From: Rhodothermus marinus
GTDB lineage: Bacteria > Bacteroidota > Rhodothermia > Rhodothermales > Rhodothermaceae
DNA: 64,000 bases
Assembly: GCF_009936275.1 (NCBI RefSeq)
Contig: NZ_AP019797.1
Location: forward strand, 1,293,501-1,357,500
Reading direction: 5' to 3'
The notes under the pieces are model-generated. The model was given only the letters and a program-made list of their open reading frames with translations. It did not search any database and had not been told where the DNA came from. Positions 17,299-27,114 of the stretch are shown here, one piece after another. A program made the position numbers and the translations under genes. Position 1 is the first letter of the stretch; the number at the start of each line of letters is the position of its first letter.

Positions 17299-18470
17299 GA
17301 ATGAACTTCTACCGGTATCGAGAAGAGGTCAAGCGAGCAATTCTCCAGCGGGTCGCTCGTCTGAACTCTGCATGGGACCCATTTGGTGTTTCTTGGTTGG
17401 CCTATGCTCTTAGCCAAGATGGTTTTGAAGAAAATCAACCGTTATTAGAATTAGTCCGAAGGCTTAGCCGTTGGGCAGAAAACGATGAGGCCTGGGCTGC
17501 GCGACGGAACCTGGGAGCGCTATGTTTCCTGGGCTATTTCCTGAGCAAAATGTCCAAAGATGCACCGGACTTCACAGATCGGGTCTTGGAGCAGATCGAG
17601 CGATTAGAGGAGCAGAAGAGCCACAAGTTTTCGCCGGTGAATGATCCAGAGCAGGTCTTCCCAATGGCTCTGCTGGTTGGATTTCTGGAGGAAGCCTCTC
17701 AGAGCCTCAAGGATTTTCTGAAAGAGGTAGCCCGTACACGAATCCAAGGCGCGATCAAGCGCCGGATCCTTTACTGCGCAGCGTTAAGGGAGTTGGGCGA
17801 GAATCCTTCCATATCCATAGAAGACGTGAGCGATCCCAGCGATGTTATCGCGTTAGTATGGTATTGGGAGCGATATGCCCCAAGCGGTGAGCAGGCAAAG
17901 TTGTGGAAGGCCTTTGAAAACATCAAGGATGGGTTATCTTTTGACCGAGATGAAGTGCGCGAAGGAGTCCGTGTTCTTTCAGATTCGGAAGTAGCCCTGC
18001 TGTATGAAGCACTCACTCGTGAGACTGCTGAGCCCGATCCCAATTTGCTGTTTGAGTTTTATCTGCTTCATCCACGCGTAAAGGATATTGCCCGAAAACA
18101 TTTCGAAAATGGTAACTATTTGACTGCGGTTTTTGAAGCTGCAAAAGCTTTTGAGAAGTATTTAAAGGAGCTGACAGGAATAGAACAAACATGCCGTCCT
18201 TTGGTGCAGCAAAGCATGGGCGGGAATTCTCCTCGCATTAAATTCAACAACTGTCGTACTAAATCAGAAAAAAATGAACAAGAGGGATTAAAGTTGATAG
18301 CAGAAGGCATTTGTGCTGCTTTTCGCAACCCTAAAGGACACGAGCCGGAGGATAGCCCTCAGGTGCAAATAGACGCTTTGGAAGCATTGGATCAACTTGT
18401 GATTATCAGCTACATTTTCAAGCGAGTAGAAAGGGCTCAAGCAAAATTAGGTTCAGAGGAAACGCTGTGA
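17295..18470 (+). CDS. HEPN-domain protein (TIGR02391/Ymh type), putative RNase effector
   Basis: 391 residues if started at ATG 17295, which overlaps the Argonaute stop as ATGA (17286 and 17301 are alternatives). The N-terminal about 250 residues are helical with no recognised motif. The C-terminal about 130 residues match the TIGR02391/Ymh HEPN-like domain: HPRVKDIARKHFENGNYLTA, VFEAAKAFEKYLKELTG, ICAAFRNPKGHEPED. The RNPKGH segment (R344 to H349) fits the R-x4-6-H signature of HEPN ribonucleases. HEPN proteins often kill or arrest infected cells by cutting RNA. Placement directly after a dead Argonaute suggests that guide-target recognition triggers this protein; this is inference. Confidence 0.75.
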   Translation: MRMNFYRYREEVKRAILQRVARLNSAWDPFGVSWLAYALSQDGFEENQPLLELVRRLSRWAENDEAWAARRNLGALCFLGYFLSKMSKDAPDFTDRVLEQIERLEEQKSHKFSPVNDPEQVFPMALLVGFLEEASQSLKDFLKEVARTRIQGAIKRRILYCAALRELGENPSISIEDVSDPSDVIALVWYWERYAPSGEQAKLWKAFENIKDGLSFDRDEVREGVRVLSDSEVALLYEALTRETAEPDPNLLFEFYLLHPRVKDIARKHFENGNYLTAVFEAAKAFEKYLKELTGIEQTCRPLVQQSMGGNSPRIKFNNCRTKSEKNEQEGLKLIAEGICAAFRNPKGHEPEDSPQVQIDALEALDQLVIISYIFKRVERAQAKLGSEETL

Positions 18471-18742
18471 CCTATTACAAATTCCAACGCCACCACCGCC
18501 GTTCCATCCGGTTGAAGGGATACGATTACACCCAACCGGGCGCGTATTTCGTCACCATCTGCACCCACGGGCGCGCCCCTCTGTTCGGCGACGTGGTGGA
18601 CTGGGAAATGCGGTTGAACGACATGGGGGAAATCGTGCGCGCGTGTTGGCATGAAATCCCGGACCATTTCCAACACGTGGAATTGGACGCCTTCGTGGTG
18701 ATGCCCAATCATGTCCACTGCATCGTATGCATCGTGGACAAC

Positions 18743-18770
18743 GTAGGGGCGACGCATGCGTCGCCCCTAC
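18743..18770. repeat. Perfect 28-bp REP palindrome inside RAYT gene
   Basis: Left arm GTAGGGGCGACGCA and its exact reverse complement, with no spacer. A partial right arm ATGCGTCGCCCC repeats at 18771-18782. It is translated in frame as GATHASPLHASPRR within the transposase. Confidence 0.85.
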
Positions 18771-18893
18771 ATGCGTCGCCCCGACGGAATAAACCGCGTG
18801 GGCCTGCGCCGGGTTCTATTGGCGCCATTGTGGGTGCATTCAAATCCGCGGTCACGCAGCGCATCAACCAACGGTGCGGCACTCCCGGCACAT

Positions 18894-18931
<38 letters not shown>

Positions 18932-19075
18932 ACCGAGCGCGCCCTGAACGCCATCCGGCGCTACATTGCCGAAAATCCCCTGCACTGGCACCTGGACCGC
19001 TACAACCCCTACGCTACCGGCACCGACCCCCAGGCATGGGAGATCTGGCAAATGATAAAGGAAGATGCCCAAACG

Positions 19076-19103
19076 GTAAGGCGACGCGCTGCGTCGCCCT
19101 TAC
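19076..19103. repeat. Second REP-like hairpin at RAYT/hsdR junction
   Basis: GTAAGGCGACGC, 3-nt loop, then GCGTCGCCCTTAC: 12 paired bases with one bulged C. Same family as the palindrome at 18743. It ends 12 nt before the hsdR ATG, so it may affect hsdR translation. Confidence 0.75.
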
Positions 19104-19115
19104 GGGAGGCCAGCC

Positions 19116-22040
19116 ATGACCTTATCTAGCGAACGCCGCATCGTCCAAAACCCCTTCATTCGCTACGCCGAGGAGGCCGGCTGGCAGTATCTATCTCCGG
19201 AGGAAGCCCTGCGGCTCCGCGGCGGAGAGGATAGCCCCATCCTGCACACCGTTTTTATCGAGCAACTGCAGCGCTTAAACCCCGGAATTGTGGATTCGGT
19301 GACCAAGGCCGAGGAGGTCTTCAACCGTCTCATCCGCGTCCGGCCTAACATCGAAGGTAACCTGGAAGCCTGGGAGTACCTCAAGGGGATGAAAACCGTC
19401 TTCGTCGAAGCCGAGCGCCGCGAGCGCAACCTGCGCCTGCTCGATACGGAGAACATAGAGGCCAATCGCTTCCATGTCACCGACGAGTTTCGCTTCGTCA
19501 GCGGCCACGTCGCCATCCGCGCGGATGTGGTGCTCTTCGTCAACGGGATCCCCGTGATCGTCGTGGAAACCAAGGCGGCCACCCGCCCCGAAGGCATTGC
19601 CGAAGCCTTCGACCAGATCCGCCGTTACCACCAGGAAGCGCCTGAACTCATGGCCCAGGCGCAGATCTTCGCCCTCACCCACCTGGTCAGGTTTTTCTAC
19701 GGTGCCACCTGGAGCCTATCGCGCAAAACTCTCTTCAACTGGCGGGAAGATCTTGAGAGACAGCGCGCCGTGTCCCGACAACCTGCCGATTTCGAAACCT
19801 TGGTCAAATCCTTCGTCGCTCCGCGGCGGGTGCTGCGCGTGCTCACCGAATACATCCTTTTCACCCGCCGTGATGGCGAGTTGAGCAAGGTGGTCCTGCG
19901 CCCCCACCAGATGCGGGCCACCGAAAAGGTGATTGCCCGCGCTCGGGACCCGCAGAGGCGCCGTGGCCTGGTCTGGCACACCCAGGGTTCGGGCAAGACT
20001 TACACCATGATTACGGTGGCCAAACTACTGCTGGAGGACCCGCGCTTCCAGAACCCCACGGTCCTCATGATCGTGGACCGCAACGAACTCCAGCAGCAAC
20101 TCTTCCAAAACCTGGAGTCCGTCGGCTTTGGCCGGGTGCATGTGGCCCGGAGCAAACGTCATCTGCGCGAACTTTTGCGCCAGGACACCCGCGGCCTGAT
20201 CGTGTCCATGATCCACAAGTTCGACAAGGCCGACGCGAACTTCAACACCCGCGCCAACATCTTCGTGCTCATCGACGAAGCCCACCGCTCCACCGGCGGC
20301 GACCTGGGCAACTACCTGATGGGCGCCCTGCCCAACGCTACCTTCATCGGCTTCACCGGCACGCCCATCGACAAAAGCGCCCACGGCAAGGGCACCTTCA
20401 AGACCTTCGGCGGGGATGACCCCGGCGGCTATCTGGACAAATACGCCATTCGCGAGTCCATCGAGGACGGCACCACCGTGCCCCTGCACTACCAGATGGC
20501 CCCCAACGACCTGATCGTGGACCGGAGCGCCATGGAAGCGGAGTTTTGGAAGGCCGCCGCCCTGGAGGGAGTGACCGATGTGGAAGAACTCAACCGTGTC
20601 CTGGACCGGGCCGTGACCCTCAAGAACCTGCTCAAGAACCGCCAGCGCGTGGAGCGCATTGCCTCCTTTGTGGCCAAGCACTACCGCACCTATGTGGAGC
20701 CCATGGGCTACAAAGCCTTTCTCGTCGCCGTGGACCGCGAGGCCTGCGGCCTGTACAAGGAAGCCCTGGATCACCACCTGCCGCCGGAATACAGCCAGGT
20801 GGTCATCAGCCGAGGGCATAACGACCCGCCCGAACTCAAGCGCTGGCATCTGAGCGATGAGGAAGAGGCAGCCGTGCGCAAAGCCTTCCGCAAGCCCGAT
20901 CAGCCTCCCTACATCCTCATCGTCACCGAAAAGCTGCTCACCGGCTACGACGCGCCCATCCTCTACGCCATGTACCTCGACAAGCCCATGCGCGACCATG
21001 TGCTCCTGCAAGCCATTGCGCGGGTCAACCGTCCCTATGAGGACGACGAGGGCCGGCGCAAGACCAACGGCCTGATCGTGGACTTCGTGGGCATCTTCGA
21101 CAACCTGGAGCGGGCCCTGGCCTTCGATTCCCAGGATGTGGAAGGGGTGGTGGAAGGGCTGGATGTGCTTAAGGAGCGCTTTGAGATCTTGATGCAACAA
21201 GGGCGGGAGGCGTATCTACCCCTGCGTGCAGGCAAAAGCGAAGACAAGGCGGCCGATGCCGTGCTGGAGCACTTCCGCGACCGGGAGGCGCGCGAGGCTT
21301 TCTACGCCTACTTTCGCGAACTGCAGGAGGTGTACGAAATCCTTTCGCCCGATCCCTTCCTGCGCCCTTTCCTGGAAGACTATCGCGCCCTGGTGGCGAT
21401 GTACCGTCTGCTGCGCAGCGCCTATGAGCCGCACGTGTCGGTAGACAAATCCTTCCTGCGCAAGACGGCCGAGATCGTCCAACAACACACCACCACGCAG
21501 GCCGTCCACGAGCCCCAGGCCACCTACGAGATCGGCGCCGGTGCGCTGCTGGCGCTCGTCGCTCAGGACAAACCCGACGCGGTCAAGGTTTTCAACCTGC
21601 TCCGGGCACTGCATCGCCTGGTGGAAGCCCAAGGGAAGGAACAGCCCCACCTGATCCCCATCGGCGAGCGGGCCGAAGCCATCCGTCAGGCTTACGAAGC
21701 GCGGCAGATGAACAGCCAGCAGGCCTTGGAAGCCCTGAACGACCTGGTGCGCCGCCTGCAAGAAGCCGAGGAAGAGTGGCGCGAGAGCGACCTTACACCG
21801 GAAGCCTTTGCCGTGGCCTGGTGGTTGCGGGTGCAAAAGGAGATGGACGCACCGCAAGCCCATCGTCTGGCCGCCCAAATCGAACCGGCCTTCCAGGCCT
21901 TCCCCCACTGGGCCACCAGCCAGTACCAGGAGCGCGAGCTGCGCAAGCAACTCTACAAAATCCTGGTCGAGGCGGGAGTCAAGGAAGTGGTCGCCTGGGC
22001 CGACGAAGTGTTGACCCTGTTACGGGGGATATCCTCATGA
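19116..22040 (+). CDS. hsdR: Type I restriction endonuclease subunit R, HsdR
   Basis: 974 residues, normal length for HsdR. The N-terminal PD-(D/E)xK nuclease domain has ADVVLFVNGIPVIVVETKAA, with catalytic D and E-x-K. Superfamily 2 translocase motifs follow: Walker A TQGSGKTYT near residue 290, DEAHRS, GFTGTP (motif III) and RVNRPY with a conserved arginine. The C-terminal helical region binds the methylase core. The protein translocates DNA and cuts remotely. The ATG at 19116 lies inside the 3' end of the RAYT gene, with GGGAGG upstream. The stop overlaps the next start as ATGA. It looks intact, so restriction would depend on whether the truncated HsdM still works. Confidence 0.96.
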   Translation: MTLSSERRIVQNPFIRYAEEAGWQYLSPEEALRLRGGEDSPILHTVFIEQLQRLNPGIVDSVTKAEEVFNRLIRVRPNIEGNLEAWEYLKGMKTVFVEAERRERNLRLLDTENIEANRFHVTDEFRFVSGHVAIRADVVLFVNGIPVIVVETKAATRPEGIAEAFDQIRRYHQEAPELMAQAQIFALTHLVRFFYGATWSLSRKTLFNWREDLERQRAVSRQPADFETLVKSFVAPRRVLRVLTEYILFTRRDGELSKVVLRPHQMRATEKVIARARDPQRRRGLVWHTQGSGKTYTMITVAKLLLEDPRFQNPTVLMIVDRNELQQQLFQNLESVGFGRVHVARSKRHLRELLRQDTRGLIVSMIHKFDKADANFNTRANIFVLIDEAHRSTGGDLGNYLMGALPNATFIGFTGTPIDKSAHGKGTFKTFGGDDPGGYLDKYAIRESIEDGTTVPLHYQMAPNDLIVDRSAMEAEFWKAAALEGVTDVEELNRVLDRAVTLKNLLKNRQRVERIASFVAKHYRTYVEPMGYKAFLVAVDREACGLYKEALDHHLPPEYSQVVISRGHNDPPELKRWHLSDEEEAAVRKAFRKPDQPPYILIVTEKLLTGYDAPILYAMYLDKPMRDHVLLQAIARVNRPYEDDEGRRKTNGLIVDFVGIFDNLERALAFDSQDVEGVVEGLDVLKERFEILMQQGREAYLPLRAGKSEDKAADAVLEHFRDREAREAFYAYFRELQEVYEILSPDPFLRPFLEDYRALVAMYRLLRSAYEPHVSVDKSFLRKTAEIVQQHTTTQAVHEPQATYEIGAGALLALVAQDKPDAVKVFNLLRALHRLVEAQGKEQPHLIPIGERAEAIRQAYEARQMNSQQALEALNDLVRRLQEAEEEWRESDLTPEAFAVAWWLRVQKEMDAPQAHRLAAQIEPAFQAFPHWATSQYQERELRKQLYKILVEAGVKEVVAWADEVLTLLRGISS

Positions 22041-22381
22041 GCCAACGCGGAACAAAGCACGCAGAAGCCACATCGCCCTTGCAGGAGGCCATCTCCCGTG
22101 ACATCCTGTTGGCCGAGGTGTGGGCTTGGGCGCGACGCATCGGCGTGGAGGAGCGCCTGCGCGAGGTGCGCATCCAGCCCATGACGCGCAAGTGGGCCAG
22201 CGTTTCCACCCGCGGGCGGCTGACCTTGAGCCGCGACCTGCTCGACCAACCAGCGGCCTTTCGGCGCCAGGTCATTGTGCACGAGTTGGTGCACCTCAAA
22301 CTCCGCCACGGCGGGCACACGAAACTCTTCCACGCCCTGGTGCGGGCCTATCTGACTCAGTATGAAGGTAGGGATGCATAA
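22037..22381 (+). CDS. YgjP-like zinc metallopeptidase
   Basis: 114 residues from ATG 22037 (ATGA overlap with hsdR). It contains the zinc motif HELVHLKLRHGGHTKLFHALV (HExxH plus downstream H), with SRDLLDQPAAFRRQVIV just before, matching the short DUF45/YgjP-like metallopeptidases often encoded right after hsdR. The substrate is unknown; a role in turnover of restriction subunits is a guess from position. The frame is open further upstream inside hsdR, but that stretch is out of frame with the real HsdR protein. It is the last gene of the island and converges on the next receptor gene. Confidence 0.85.
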   Translation: MSQRGTKHAEATSPLQEAISRDILLAEVWAWARRIGVEERLREVRIQPMTRKWASVSTRGRLTLSRDLLDQPAAFRRQVIVHELVHLKLRHGGHTKLFHALVRAYLTQYEGRDA

Positions 22382-22412
22382 AGGCCAGGCGGTACGGGCT
22401 GGAAGCAGGGCG

Positions 22413-24656
22413 TTACAGGTGCCACTGAAGTTGAAGCTGAAAGTGGCGGGGTGGGGCCAGCAAGGCAGGCCGTTCTACATAGTAGTAGTCCAGGGCATTT
22501 TTGACTAGAAAAGTTAGCGTTAGCGACGAGACCTGCCAGCGCAGGCGCAGGTCGAGCACGCGCACCGGCACGGTCACCTCGGCGTCCGGCACGAAGCGCG
22601 CAAACTCGGTATCGATACGCTCCGGGCGGCTGGCCACGCGCAGGTCTGCACCCAGCGCCAGATGGGACGGCAGCATCATCGTGAGGCTCGTTTTGAGCAG
22701 GTGGCGGCTTCGGAACGACAGCGGCAGGGGTTCGGGACCGGTCAGGTCTTTCGCGTCCAGCAGGGTGTAGCCGAGCATTCCTTCCAGCCAGCCGCCCAGC
22801 AGGCGGACGTCCAGGGTGGTCTCCAGACCGCGAATGCGGGCGCGTGTCAGGTTGACGAACTGGAAGGCCAGGCGCTCGGCCTGAAAGCGCGGCTCGACGA
22901 GGTCCCGGTAGTCGGTCCAGAACAGCGCCAGCGTGCCGTTCAGCTCGGCCAGCAGACCCGCGCGGTAACGATAGCGGAGCCCGACTTCGTAGCCGGTGCT
23001 GGTTTCGGGACGCAGGTCCGGGTTGGCGACGATCGGGAAGAATTCCTGGTTTTCGATGTAGCGCTCGGCCACGCCGGGCACGCGGAAGCCCAGTCCGAAG
23101 GCGGCGTGCAGCGTCAGACCGGGCCGCGCCTGGAACAGTACGTTGGTGCGTGGACTGAGCCGGGTAATCCACCGGTCGGCGCGGATCTGGTAGGCGTCGA
23201 AGCGCAGGCCGCCGGTCAGGCGCCAGCGCGCCGTGAGCGCCTCTTCCCACTGGCCGAAGACGGCCACTTCGGGCTGGCTCCGAAACGGATGACCGTCTTC
23301 GGACGGAAAGAACGAGGAGCGCGTGGCGACGGCGTCGGCCGAAGCGCCGAAGGTCAGGTAGCGCCCTTCGGCAGGTTGCCAGTCGAGTTGAAGCTGTCCG
23401 CCGTAGCGAAAGCCCAGCGTGCCTTTCGAGAGCGGTTTGGGGCGGCCCTGTTCATCGAGGGGGCGCAGCGCCAGTACGTAGAGCCGACCGCCGATCGTGT
23501 AGAAGAAGCTGTGGCCGGGCGCGTGCGTGAAGGCCGGCAGGAGCGTCCACTGGAGCGACTGGGTATCGTTGGCACCGACGGCGTCTCTGGCCCCGGTGGT
23601 GGGAATGCTGCCGGGGTTGAGCGGGTCGCGCAGGCCGTTCCAGTACAGAAACGAGTCGTTGCGTCGCCAGGTCAGGCCCGAGAGCACTACGACGCGTGCA
23701 CCGGCGGCCGGCTGCCAGCGCAGCTTCGTGTAACCCTGCAGCATGGTGCGTTCGCTGAAGTTCAGGTGGCCCGTGTCGCGCAGATAGGTGAGGTGGATCC
23801 AGCCGCCGAGCCGGTCGCTCAGGCGTCGGGCATGCGTGAAAATCGCGGTGCCGAAGGGCCGCCAGTGCCGCGCCCCTTCCCAGTGTGCCCGCCATTCCTC
23901 ATGACGCACAGGCTCGTAGGCACCGCCGGAAAGGCGCACTTCCGTTTCGGGCTGTTCCGGAAAATCGCGCGTGACGACCTGAATCACACCGCCCAGCGCG
24001 CCGCTTCCGTAGAGGGCCGAGCCCGGACCTTTGAGCACTTCGATCCGGTCGATCTGGGCGATGGGCAGCAGTTCGAAGGGCACGCCGTCGGCATCGGGCG
24101 ACAGCATTGGGAAGCCGTCGATCAGCAGCAGCACGCGGCTTCCTGCATTGTAGGTGAAGCCCGACGAGCCCCGGATGTTGACCTGATTGCCCGTCATCTG
24201 CACGCCGGGAATGTAACGCAGTGCGTCGTCGAGCGTGAACAGGCCGCGTGCGGTCACGTCGGCCAGCGACAGCACCGACAGGCTGATGGGCACCTGTTCC
24301 AGCGGCTGGGCTCGCCGCGCGGCCGTCACGACCACTTCCGGGGCCTCGATGACGGTGGGGACCAGTGCAAAGTCCAGACGCCGATGCGCGCCCGGCGTGA
24401 GTGTGACGGTCTGTTCCGCCGGCACGTAGCCGACGGCCGACGCGCGTACCGTGTACGTGCCGGGCGGAATGTTCGCAATGAGGTAGCGTCCAGCGGCGTC
24501 GGTGGCGGCGCCATAAAGCGTCCCCACGAGTACCACGTTCACGCCGGCGAGCGGCGTGCCGTAGACGTCGCGCACGGTGCCTTCCAGCGTGGCCCGTTCG
24601 GGCTGGGCGCGCAGCGGCAGGGCGATAAGGAGGAGCAGCAGGCTGCTGTATCTCAT
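22413..24656 (-). CDS. TonB-dependent receptor with carboxypeptidase-like N-domain
   Basis: 747 residues from ATG 24656. It has signal peptide MRYSSLLLLLIALPLRAQ and a CarboxypepD_reg-like beta-sandwich (ATLEGTVRDVYGTPLAGVNV, GRYLIANIPPGTYTVRASAVGY). The TonB box region EVVVTAARR and plug (DDALRYIPGVQMTGNQVNIR, IDRIEVLKGPGSALYGSGAL) follow, then a barrel ending FQLQLQWHL. It transports an unknown ligand. The lipoprotein gene upstream overlaps its start by 4 nt, so the two are co-translated, but that partner is not SusD- or HmuY-like. An upstream in-frame extension to 24767 is low-complexity and overlaps the lipoprotein gene. Confidence 0.93.
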   Translation of the reverse strand: MRYSSLLLLLIALPLRAQPERATLEGTVRDVYGTPLAGVNVVLVGTLYGAATDAAGRYLIANIPPGTYTVRASAVGYVPAEQTVTLTPGAHRRLDFALVPTVIEAPEVVVTAARRAQPLEQVPISLSVLSLADVTARGLFTLDDALRYIPGVQMTGNQVNIRGSSGFTYNAGSRVLLLIDGFPMLSPDADGVPFELLPIAQIDRIEVLKGPGSALYGSGALGGVIQVVTRDFPEQPETEVRLSGGAYEPVRHEEWRAHWEGARHWRPFGTAIFTHARRLSDRLGGWIHLTYLRDTGHLNFSERTMLQGYTKLRWQPAAGARVVVLSGLTWRRNDSFLYWNGLRDPLNPGSIPTTGARDAVGANDTQSLQWTLLPAFTHAPGHSFFYTIGGRLYVLALRPLDEQGRPKPLSKGTLGFRYGGQLQLDWQPAEGRYLTFGASADAVATRSSFFPSEDGHPFRSQPEVAVFGQWEEALTARWRLTGGLRFDAYQIRADRWITRLSPRTNVLFQARPGLTLHAAFGLGFRVPGVAERYIENQEFFPIVANPDLRPETSTGYEVGLRYRYRAGLLAELNGTLALFWTDYRDLVEPRFQAERLAFQFVNLTRARIRGLETTLDVRLLGGWLEGMLGYTLLDAKDLTGPEPLPLSFRSRHLLKTSLTMMLPSHLALGADLRVASRPERIDTEFARFVPDAEVTVPVRVLDLRLRWQVSSLTLTFLVKNALDYYYVERPALLAPPRHFQLQLQWHL

Positions 24657-25243
24657 GGCGATCCCGGAAAACTGGCAGGATTGCGAAAGTCGGCCTCCAG
24701 CACGATGGGGCGGCGCTCGCCCGGACGGAGGATGAGCGGCCGGTCGTAGACCACCAGCGGCCGCCAATCAAACGGATTCGGACCGAATTTCCAGGCGATG
24801 CCGCTGTAGCGAAACGTGTCGGCGGCCACGCCTTCCAGATCGATCACGACGCGGAACGTGTCCGAATCGACAAAGCGCCGCAGCGTGTCGCTACGTTCTA
24901 TCTCGTTGAAGCGTAGTAGCAGCTCCTGCGTGCTCTGGGGCACGAAGCGCATTGCCACGAAGCGCAGTTCGCGCACCGAGTCCGGATGCGGCCAGGGACC
25001 GTTGTAGTACACGGTGCCCTCGATGACGGCCAGCGGCGAAGGCGGAGGCGGGGCCAGTCCGCCGTCGCAACCGGCCAGCAGCAAGATGACCGGAAATAAA
25101 AGGGTTAAAGGCTTTCGCGTGGGTTGTCCGTGAATTCGGGACCGAACCGGTCGGGAACGTGTTGAATGCGCCGCGCAGGGTTTGGCGCCGGAGCCGTGTG
25201 AATGTATATTTTCGACCGCCGTCTTGCAGTTCGAGCCGTGCAT
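24653..25243 (-). CDS. Small lipoprotein co-translated with TonB receptor
   Basis: Contains a clear lipobox (PLTLLFPVILLLAGCDGG) followed by a Pro-rich linker and a beta-rich domain of about 130 residues (LAVIEGTVYYNGPWPHPDSV, FRVVIDLEGVAADTFRYSG, RPLILRPGERRPIVLEADF). No known family was recognised. The true start is uncertain: the nearest in-frame ATG (25243) leaves about 45 residues before the hydrophobic segment, too many for a normal lipoprotein signal, so a non-ATG start nearer 25130 is possible. Its TGA overlaps the receptor ATG, suggesting a surface partner for that receptor. Divergent from queA. Confidence 0.65.
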   Translation of the reverse strand: MHGSNCKTAVENIHSHGSGAKPCAAHSTRSRPVRSRIHGQPTRKPLTLLFPVILLLAGCDGGLAPPPPSPLAVIEGTVYYNGPWPHPDSVRELRFVAMRFVPQSTQELLLRFNEIERSDTLRRFVDSDTFRVVIDLEGVAADTFRYSGIAWKFGPNPFDWRPLVVYDRPLILRPGERRPIVLEADFRNPASFPGSP

Positions 25244-25314
25244 GCAGAAAAACAGCCACCGAGGCTCGACGCGGTTGTAAGCGGTTTCTATGGACGTAAG
25301 CCAGAAGATCATCG

Positions 25315-26361
25315 ATGCGGTTGTCTGATCTGCACTACGATTATCCTAAAAGCCTGGTCGCCAAGTATCCGGCCGAGCCGCGCGACAGCGCCCGGCTCAT
25401 GGTGCTTGATCGCAAGCGTAAGACCATCGAACATCGCATCTTCCGTGACATTGTCGATTATTTCAACGAAGGCGATGTTCTGGTGGTCAATAATACGAAA
25501 GTTTTTCCGGCGCGGCTCTACGGCCGCAAGGAGAAAACTGGAGCCAAAATCGAAGTCCTGCTGCTGCGCGAGCTGAATGCCGAAAGCCGCCTCTGGGATG
25601 CGCTCGTCGATCCGGCCCGCAAGATCCGGGTGGGCAACAAGATCTACTTCGACGGCGGGCTGGTGGCCGAGGTGATCGACAACACGACTTCGCGCGGCCG
25701 TACGATCCGGTTCCTTTTTGACGGCAGCGACGAAGAGCTCTACCGGAAAATCGAAGAAGTCGGCCACATGCCGCTGCCGCCCTACATCAAGCGCGAAGAC
25801 GAGCCGGAGGATCGCGAGCGCTATCAGACAATCTTTGCGCAGGAGACGGGTTCGGTGGCGGCTCCGACGGCCGGTTTGCACTTTACGCCGGAGCTGGTCG
25901 AGCGCCTGAAGCAGAAAGGCGTCGACATCGTGCCCATCACGCTGCACGTGGGACTGGGCACGTTCCGGCCGATCGAGGTCGAGGACCTCACCAAGCATCG
26001 CATGGATTCTGAGTACTTTACCATCACCGAGGAGGCGGCCGAGCGCATCAATCGCGCCCTGCTTTCCCCGGAGCACACCGTGACGGCCGTGGGGACGACG
26101 GTGGTGCGGGCGCTCGAGTCGAGCATCTCGGCCACCGGCACGGTCAAGCCCGGTTTTGGCTGGACGGACAAGTTCATCTATCCGCCTTACGACTTCAAAA
26201 TCGTCGAGCGGCTCATTACCAACTTCCACATGCCGCGCAGCACGCTGCTGGCGCTGGTGGTGGCGTTTGCCGGGTACGACTTTGTCATGGAGGCCTACCG
26301 CACCGCCGTTCAGGAAAAATACCGGCTGTTTTCCTTCGGAGATGCCATGCTGATTCTCTGA
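25315..26361 (+). CDS. queA: tRNA preQ1(34) S-adenosylmethionine ribosyltransferase-isomerase
   Basis: 348 residues, family-typical. QueA transfers and isomerises the ribose of SAM onto preQ1 at tRNA wobble position 34 to make epoxyqueuosine. Motifs: [11 protein letters not shown]-like [80 protein letters not shown] and [14 protein letters not shown]. It starts at ATG 25315 and heads a rightward group with ispD and ispF. The upstream region shared with the divergent lipoprotein holds TATATTTTC, which resembles a Bacteroidota minus-7 element. Confidence 0.97.
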   Translation: MRLSDLHYDYPKSLVAKYPAEPRDSARLMVLDRKRKTIEHRIFRDIVDYFNEGDVLVVNNTKVFPARLYGRKEKTGAKIEVLLLRELNAESRLWDALVDPARKIRVGNKIYFDGGLVAEVIDNTTSRGRTIRFLFDGSDEELYRKIEEVGHMPLPPYIKREDEPEDRERYQTIFAQETGSVAAPTAGLHFTPELVERLKQKGVDIVPITLHVGLGTFRPIEVEDLTKHRMDSEYFTITEEAAERINRALLSPEHTVTAVGTTVVRALESSISATGTVKPGFGWTDKFIYPPYDFKIVERLITNFHMPRSTLLALVVAFAGYDFVMEAYRTAVQEKYRLFSFGDAMLIL

Positions 26362-26376
26362 TGGGAGGGTAGGCGA

Positions 26377-27114
26377 ATGACCGAGGCGGTGCAGCAGCAA
26401 GGCGTGGGTCGGGTAGCTGTGCTGGTGCCGGCGGCCGGGCGCGGATCGCGGCTGGGAGGACCGCGAAAGCAGTTTCGGCGACTGGGCGGACGGCCACTCC
26501 TGGAGCAGACGCTTCGTGCTTTCGCGCTGCACCCGGAGGTGGACGGCCTGATCGTCGCGGTGCCGGCCGATCGGGTGAAACAGGTGGCGACGTCGCTTCA
26601 GGCCGCCGGAATCCCGAAGGTCTGGCAGGTGGTAGCCGGGGGACGGACGCGCCAGGAGTCGGTGCAGGCGGCGCTTGCCGCCTTGCCTCCGGATGTGGCG
26701 CTGGTACTCGTTCACGATGCCGTGCGGCCGTTCATCCTGCCGGAGCAGATTTCGGCCGTTATCGAAGCGACGCGCCGCGTTGGGGCGGCTGCGCTGGCCA
26801 TTCCGGAAGCCGACACCGTGCGGCGCGTGCGCGACGGCCTGCTGGGCGAGACGGTGCCGCGTGCCGGCCTCTACCGGATGCAGACGCCGCAGGGATTCCG
26901 GCGCGACTGGCTGGAAGCCGCCCACCGGCAACCCGGCGAAGCCGCCGCCACCGACGATGTCGAACTGGTGCAGCGGCTGGGCTACCCGGTCGCGTGTGTG
27001 CCCGGTAGCAGCTTCAACTTCAAGATCACCACGGCCGAGGACTGGGAGCTGGCCCAGATGCTCTGGCCGCAGTGGGAAACACGCCTGCGCCAAAAGCTGA
27101 CCGAGAACGCATGA
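26377..27114 (+). CDS. ispD: 2-C-methyl-D-erythritol 4-phosphate cytidylyltransferase
   Basis: 245 residues. IspD joins MEP and CTP to give CDP-ME, the third step of the non-mevalonate isoprenoid pathway. Nucleotide-binding loop [35 protein letters not shown], the catalytic [13 protein letters not shown], and the metal-side ATDDVELVQ are all present. It begins 15 nt after queA with GGGAGGG-like sequence upstream and overlaps ispF by 4 nt, so the two consecutive-pathway enzymes are translationally coupled. Confidence 0.97.
   Translation: MTEAVQQQGVGRVAVLVPAAGRGSRLGGPRKQFRRLGGRPLLEQTLRAFALHPEVDGLIVAVPADRVKQVATSLQAAGIPKVWQVVAGGRTRQESVQAALAALPPDVALVLVHDAVRPFILPEQISAVIEATRRVGAAALAIPEADTVRRVRDGLLGETVPRAGLYRMQTPQGFRRDWLEAAHRQPGEAAATDDVELVQRLGYPVACVPGSSFNFKITTAEDWELAQMLWPQWETRLRQKLTENA

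Noticed and set aside
20025-21200. A 391-codon frame antisense to hsdR
   Set aside because: His/Gly/Val-rich shadow with no motif. hsdR on the plus strand has complete nuclease and helicase motifs.
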